Assembly: GCA_017562135.1 (NCBI GenBank)
Contig: QEYB01001528.1
Location: forward strand, 124,001 to 188,000
DNA from: Dipylidium caninum
Taxonomy: Eukaryota; Platyhelminthes; Cestoda; Cyclophyllidea; Dipylidiidae
Length of the DNA: 64,000 bases
Direction: 5' to 3'
Every line of letters begins with the position of its first letter. The stretch's first letter is position 1. Of the stretch, positions 60,141 to 64,000 are shown piece by piece. The position numbers were made by a program, and so were the translations under genes. The notes under the pieces were generated by a model. It did not search any database. It saw nothing but the letters and a program-made list of their open reading frames with translations, and was not told the origin of the DNA.

Positions 60141-60632
60141 TTGCAACATGCGGCACGTTTAAATGCACGAGAATCTATGGTTGTAAGTGGAACGGTAAAC
60201 AATGAAACATCCTCCTCCCCAATGCAACTAAGTTTTCCCACGTATATGCATACACCTCTCTCGCAAACTTGGGGGTGCACGCGGCAAAAAGCAAATTTTA
60301 TCAACTAGATCTCATTTTCAAAAACGGAAGAGTTTACGCAAGTGGTTTTTTGACACGGCTTCCCATCTTCCTACGACATTGATTAGTGTTTCCATGCAAA
60401 ACTTCAACACTATTCGAAAATATCATGATGAAAAACAGCATTCCTGACAAGAGGGGGGATGTGACATGAGGGCAATTTAATCAAAAGGTTTAAGAAATAG
60501 TCTAAAAAAGGAAATAGCGCAGACTCTCTACCCCTCCATACTACGCCGAATGCTTGAACAGGTTGAATGGTTAACGGAAGAAGTAATTCAGGGAGTAACG
60601 TTAGAACCGAGGGCGAATCTTCGGCCACCACT
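60141..60632. other. Intergenic / 3' region of the Tyr-Gly-rich gene
   Basis: Lies downstream of the minus-strand stop at 60633-60635. No feature was recognised. Confidence 0.5.
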
Positions 60633-62271
60633 CTACCGCACACAAGAGCAGCGTGCGTTGGGTAGGTTTTCCCTGCAGACACAGTTGATTTCAGTTTTGA
60701 AAAAGACCTCCCGATGAGATGCCCCGTTACTGCCGTAGCCATCATGGGACCCAGAATTTGATGCGCTCTTTTCTATACCACCGCTGTTGCCACCATAATT
60801 GCCGGATCCAAGATAAGCTTTATCAGACCAACCACTTTCGCCATAACGCGGTAAAGAAGATGTGCTTCCACTGCTAGTAGGCTTCGTCCTTTCTCCATAG
60901 GCGGACTCATTGTATTTCGGAGTAATGCCACTTCCACCAGGACGATAAGATTCGGAAGAGGATGACCCGTTTCTTGTATTATTTCCATTATACATACCCA
61001 GTCGGTATTCGGGCACAGTATGCCTGGGATAGGCGTCACCTTCCCCATTAATGTATCGTTCAGAAGACGACTTATCATAGCCATAGTAAGGCTGAGAACT
61101 TGATGTTTCTCTTCCTGGATAGATGGTGTTTCTTTCGTACGCATTGGATCCATACATCGAACGATCGTACTGCCCTGTACTCTCGCCTCCTCCATTCCCA
61201 TATGAGTTTGAAGTTGATGTTTCGTGCCTTCTATAACCACCACTTCCACCATAGTTTCGGTAGCCACGATAAGATTCCCCGTATTCACTGCTTCTATCAC
61301 TATAATAGGGTCGAGGGGCAGATGTTTCATTTTCGGAGTAACCTCGATCTCTTCGGTAGGTATAAGTTTCGTAGGTGGAACCATCGCGCCGTAAAGTGTC
61401 CTCGCCTCCGCCATGCCCATAGGAGCTTGAAGTTGATGCTTCGTTTTCCGGATGAATACCGCGTTCACTATATTCTTGGGATTCATATTTGTATTCATTG
61501 CTTCGCAGATAATCACTGGTACTAGAGCCGTGCGCCCTTCCTGTAGTCCTTCCAGAAGGACTATTCCATGGATATCGGGGACCCTCACCTCTCGACGTTA
61601 AGTACTCCAGGCTACCACGACAAGACTCGTTGTCCTCCCCTATGGCTTCTGTTGAAGGCTGCTTTGTGCACTGTATAATGTGCTGAATGATCCTGTCAGT
61701 GAGGGCGCGTAATTCCATTTTTATCGCACTGATGTCTGTAAATAGCATGCGCTCGAGTGATTCCGTTCATTAACTTACCTTCATCATCATAACAGCGTTC
61801 GTGATAAGAAGAAATGTGGTTGTCCATGGGGGATTCAGTTGACAAAGTCTAGGATTGAGGAGTCACTGCGTTACCAGGGCTAACTTTTAACAGCTTTACC
61901 AACAAATAACTGACAGTAAACTTTAATTTTGCGTCTAAGAGGAAAGGGAAAACACAGAAAGGTAGCAAAGAATTCAAACAAAAGAAACGAATTCAAAGCG
62001 GTAGAGTACCGCGATGTTGAGCCTTATAATCAAAATCTTTCCAATTTCAGCCATCGTAAGTGTGGAGATTCTTCTATGAATGATAAATCACTATTTCGCC
62101 TTCAGGGGAGCGCTCAAAAATTTCCACCCTCTTTTACTCCCCTTTACCTATTCATTGATTAAAGAACAGTGTTAACGAAGCAAGAAATATCCACTTTCCT
62201 ACCATGCCACTAGACGGAGCACCAACGGCCGAGAAGAGGAGTAGCAGAGACGCTGCGCCGGGGAGCAGCAT
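60633..62271 (-). CDS. Secreted Tyr/Gly/Ser/Arg-rich repeat protein, 413 aa
   Basis: Exons 62271-62203, 61848-61779 and 61735-60633 join in phase (69+70+1103 nt). Signal peptide MLLPGAASLLLLFSAVGAPS. The short second exon gives an acidic segment with one Cys (HERCYDDE). The third exon starts with a helical stretch (MELRALTDRIIQHIIQCTK), then about 280 residues of low complexity dominated by Tyr, Gly, Ser and Arg, with a loosely repeated block (ETSTSNSYGNGGGE, ETSSSQPYYGYDKSSSERY, ASTSSSYGHGGGEDTLRRDG) about every 40-50 residues. It ends in a small Cys knot-like tail (INCVCRENLPNARCSCVR). A TATTTAAG element (62310-62317) precedes the ATG by about 40 nt. The composition suits an extracellular structural protein, possibly tyrosine-crosslinked (eggshell, embryophore or matrix); that role is inference. 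It lies head to head with a similar gene at 63460. Confidence 0.8.
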
Positions 62272-62309
62272 GATTTTAAACGAAGGTGAAGTGCAACCAT
62301 CCCGGGGCT

Positions 62310-62317
62310 CTTAAATA
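62310..62317 (-). promoter_or_regulatory. TATA-like element of the Tyr/Gly-rich gene
   Basis: TATTTAAG on the minus strand, about 40 nt before the ATG at 62271. Confidence 0.55.
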
Positions 62318-63416
62318 GATGCTGAATTTGGGGTCAATTTGTACAAACAAGTTAGGCAACTTGGACGTTGTGTATACACTCGTATTTTTGTACTTTCCAG
62401 ACTAAGAAGGAAAAACCAGTGTGTTTTCTTCCACAGTTGGTTGAAATGTCACAAAACTGACGAACTATCCCGGTAGTCCCGTAAATAATAAAAAAATTTG
62501 GTTGAAGTGAAAGAAAAGATCTTAAGCAGATTATATGCGACTCATTTTTCAGGACGAGAATCTATCAGGTTTTCGTACTCGGAGAGGATCGCCAAACACG
62601 TTTGTTTCGGACTTTGTAACTTTTAGTAAAACCGCTTTCGACCGGGCTTGGTTCCTCAAAGATTATAATAGTAGTCGACCAAGAAATATAAAACCTTACG
62701 TGGATTTACAGAGGAAGGAGGACGGAAGAAATCAGGAAAAAACAAGTTGTGCCATTTCGACATTTACTTTTACAAGTCAAAGTGAAAAATGAATCAAAAG
62801 GAGCCTGCTTTCTGGCCTGGTGTACCAAGAGTTGTGAAAACCACGATTTTGCGAGAAATTTGATTCCCAGACTTCGTCGGAAAGTAAGGACGCCTATGGA
62901 TGGCTGAGTGCGGTGTTAATTAGACTGAGTCAGTAATGCGACGATGCTCGTCTCCTGGGCTTTTCTCGGCTAAATATTCGTATTAGGGGCTAGTCTGAGT
63001 AGGGCGGAAATATATATATACGCATTCGACAGACGGAGAGGCCTTCGGCTTTCAATCAAAATCTCTTGATTTCGAACTGATAAGGAATCCATCATTACCA
63101 GGAACTTTGTGGCTTTTAAATTCAAGTGGGTTTTAACGAGCTTGACCCCTTTGTTGAGAAGAGAACACAAACAATTCCACTTTTCATGTTTTGTAGTTTG
63201 CGGAAACACTTTATGTTTTTCGTTTAATATTGCGCAGACTACGGATAATGTATTTCTGCCGATACTTCGTCTGGTGCTTGACAAAAGAGTTAGCAGAGTT
63301 GAAAGTATAAAATCTAACAATAACAATTTGTGTACTTTCCAATGCTGAAGGGTGAATACCAATTGGGTGAAACGAATTTACTAACACCGAGGTAACGAGG
63401 TCAACATTTTGGAGAA
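62318..63416. other. Intergenic between divergent Tyr/Gly-rich genes
   Basis: Shared upstream region of the two divergent genes. Contains a TATATATA run near 63011 and open frames (e.g. 62535-62792) with no supporting context. Confidence 0.5.
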
Positions 63417-63424
63417 TATAAAAG
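63417..63424 (+). promoter_or_regulatory. TATA box of the right-hand secreted protein gene
   Basis: TATAAAAG, 36 nt before the ATG at 63460. Confidence 0.7.
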
Positions 63425-63459
63425 GAACGGAAGAACAGAACACACGAATATTGGTGGCT

Positions 63460-64000
63460 ATGTGGAAGACTCTGCAAATTTTACCAATAATCTGCGTTTT
63501 GGTACAGGTGGATGCCTTGGTAAGAATTTCCTTGGGAGGGAAAGATTCCCGAAAAGTGTCATTTGACTAAGGTTATGTCCATTTCTCCTTTAGTTTACAA
63601 ATGACCAGAATCCGCTAGAAAATCAACCACAACCAAGTTTATATGGCAAAGGCGGTTTCGATCCAAGGCCGATAAAAGCACCAATGTACTCCAACGATGG
63701 AACAAGAAGACTGGAGACTCCTCGACAGGACGTCTACGGGAGGCATTACCAGGACTCGAGTATTCCTTTTACCAGAGGCACAGGGGGATTCGGAACATCG
63801 AACTACTATTATGGTGGAAGGGAGAGATATGAGCACTCAGGGCCAGAGGGGAATCGTGCTGGGATTTCGACATGGGGAGGTCAATCGGCCAGACCACCCA
63901 CTCGTCCACCATCGCCCATGACAGACCAGCACCTTCGAGTCGGAGATCCTTATGCAGCCCATCAGGCTGAAATTGAACGACTGCGACGACTGAATGAAGA
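63460..64000 (+). CDS. Secreted Tyr/Gly/Arg/Pro-rich protein, 5' part (runs off the window)
   Basis: Exon 1 (63460-63519) encodes a signal peptide, MWKTLQILPIICVLVQVDAL. It is followed by a 74-nt intron (GTAAGA to TTTAG), and exon 2 runs from 63594 to the window end in one open frame. The mature start FTNDQNPLENQPQPSLYGKG leads into a Tyr/Gly/Arg/Pro-rich stretch (FGTSNYYYGGRERYEHSGPE, SARPPTRPPSP) and then a helical segment (AHQAEIERLRRLNE). The plan (signal exon, tiny intron, low-complexity body) matches the divergent gene at 60633-62271, although direct sequence similarity is weak. Function is unknown; an extracellular structural role is inferred from composition. The 3' part is missing. 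Confidence 0.75.

Noticed and set aside
61100..61525. 141-codon + strand frame
   Set aside because: Shadow of the low-complexity exon of the minus-strand Tyr/Gly-rich gene.

Overview
The window is eukaryotic. Genes are split by short introns (37-70 nt in several places) with GT-AG borders, there are TATA boxes with CCAAT elements, and there is no operon structure or bacterial signal. Two fatty-acid-binding-protein genes closely match the taeniid tapeworm type, and small secreted helical proteins of cestode character occur in repeats. I infer a cestode, most likely family Taeniidae (Taenia or Echinococcus). I cannot name the species.

Layout. 1-2.4 kb: 3' part of a kaptin (KPTN) gene on +, with an antisense 5' fragment of 18S rDNA plus spacer-like DNA inside its last intron. 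4.1-7.5 kb: a large imperfect palindrome (two arms of about 1.4-1.6 kb) with GGCGA-type microsatellites. 8.5-14.5 kb: two tandem FABP genes, each with one tiny intron and a conserved CCAAT/TATA promoter. 14.5-18.2 kb: nothing I can support. 18.2-32.0 kb, minus: an ASPM (abnormal spindle) gene resolved into 20 exons whose phases mostly agree, with ASH domain, two CH domains, 14 IQ motifs and a C-terminal helical repeat region. 34.5-55.0 kb, minus: a long gene of at least 25 exons for a multi-pass membrane protein with N-terminal TNFR-like cysteine modules; I do not recognise its family. One 6.7-kb intron of it (42.7-49.4 kb) holds two near-identical 2.69-kb tandem units, each with a + strand gene for a small secreted protein (one copy frameshifted); a decayed, rearranged copy lies at 57.95-60.14 kb. 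55.9-56.4 kb, +: a second small secreted helical protein with micro-exons, resembling the cestode antigen B/HLBP group. 60.6-64.0 kb: two divergent genes for secreted Tyr/Gly-rich proteins, the right one cut by the window end.

Together, conserved housekeeping genes (mTORC1 regulation, spindle organisation, lipid binding) are interleaved with fast-evolving, recently duplicated secreted-protein genes. Exon borders were read by eye using splice signals and phase, so individual borders may be wrong even where the gene call is firm. Calls rest on remembered family sequences, not on a database search.
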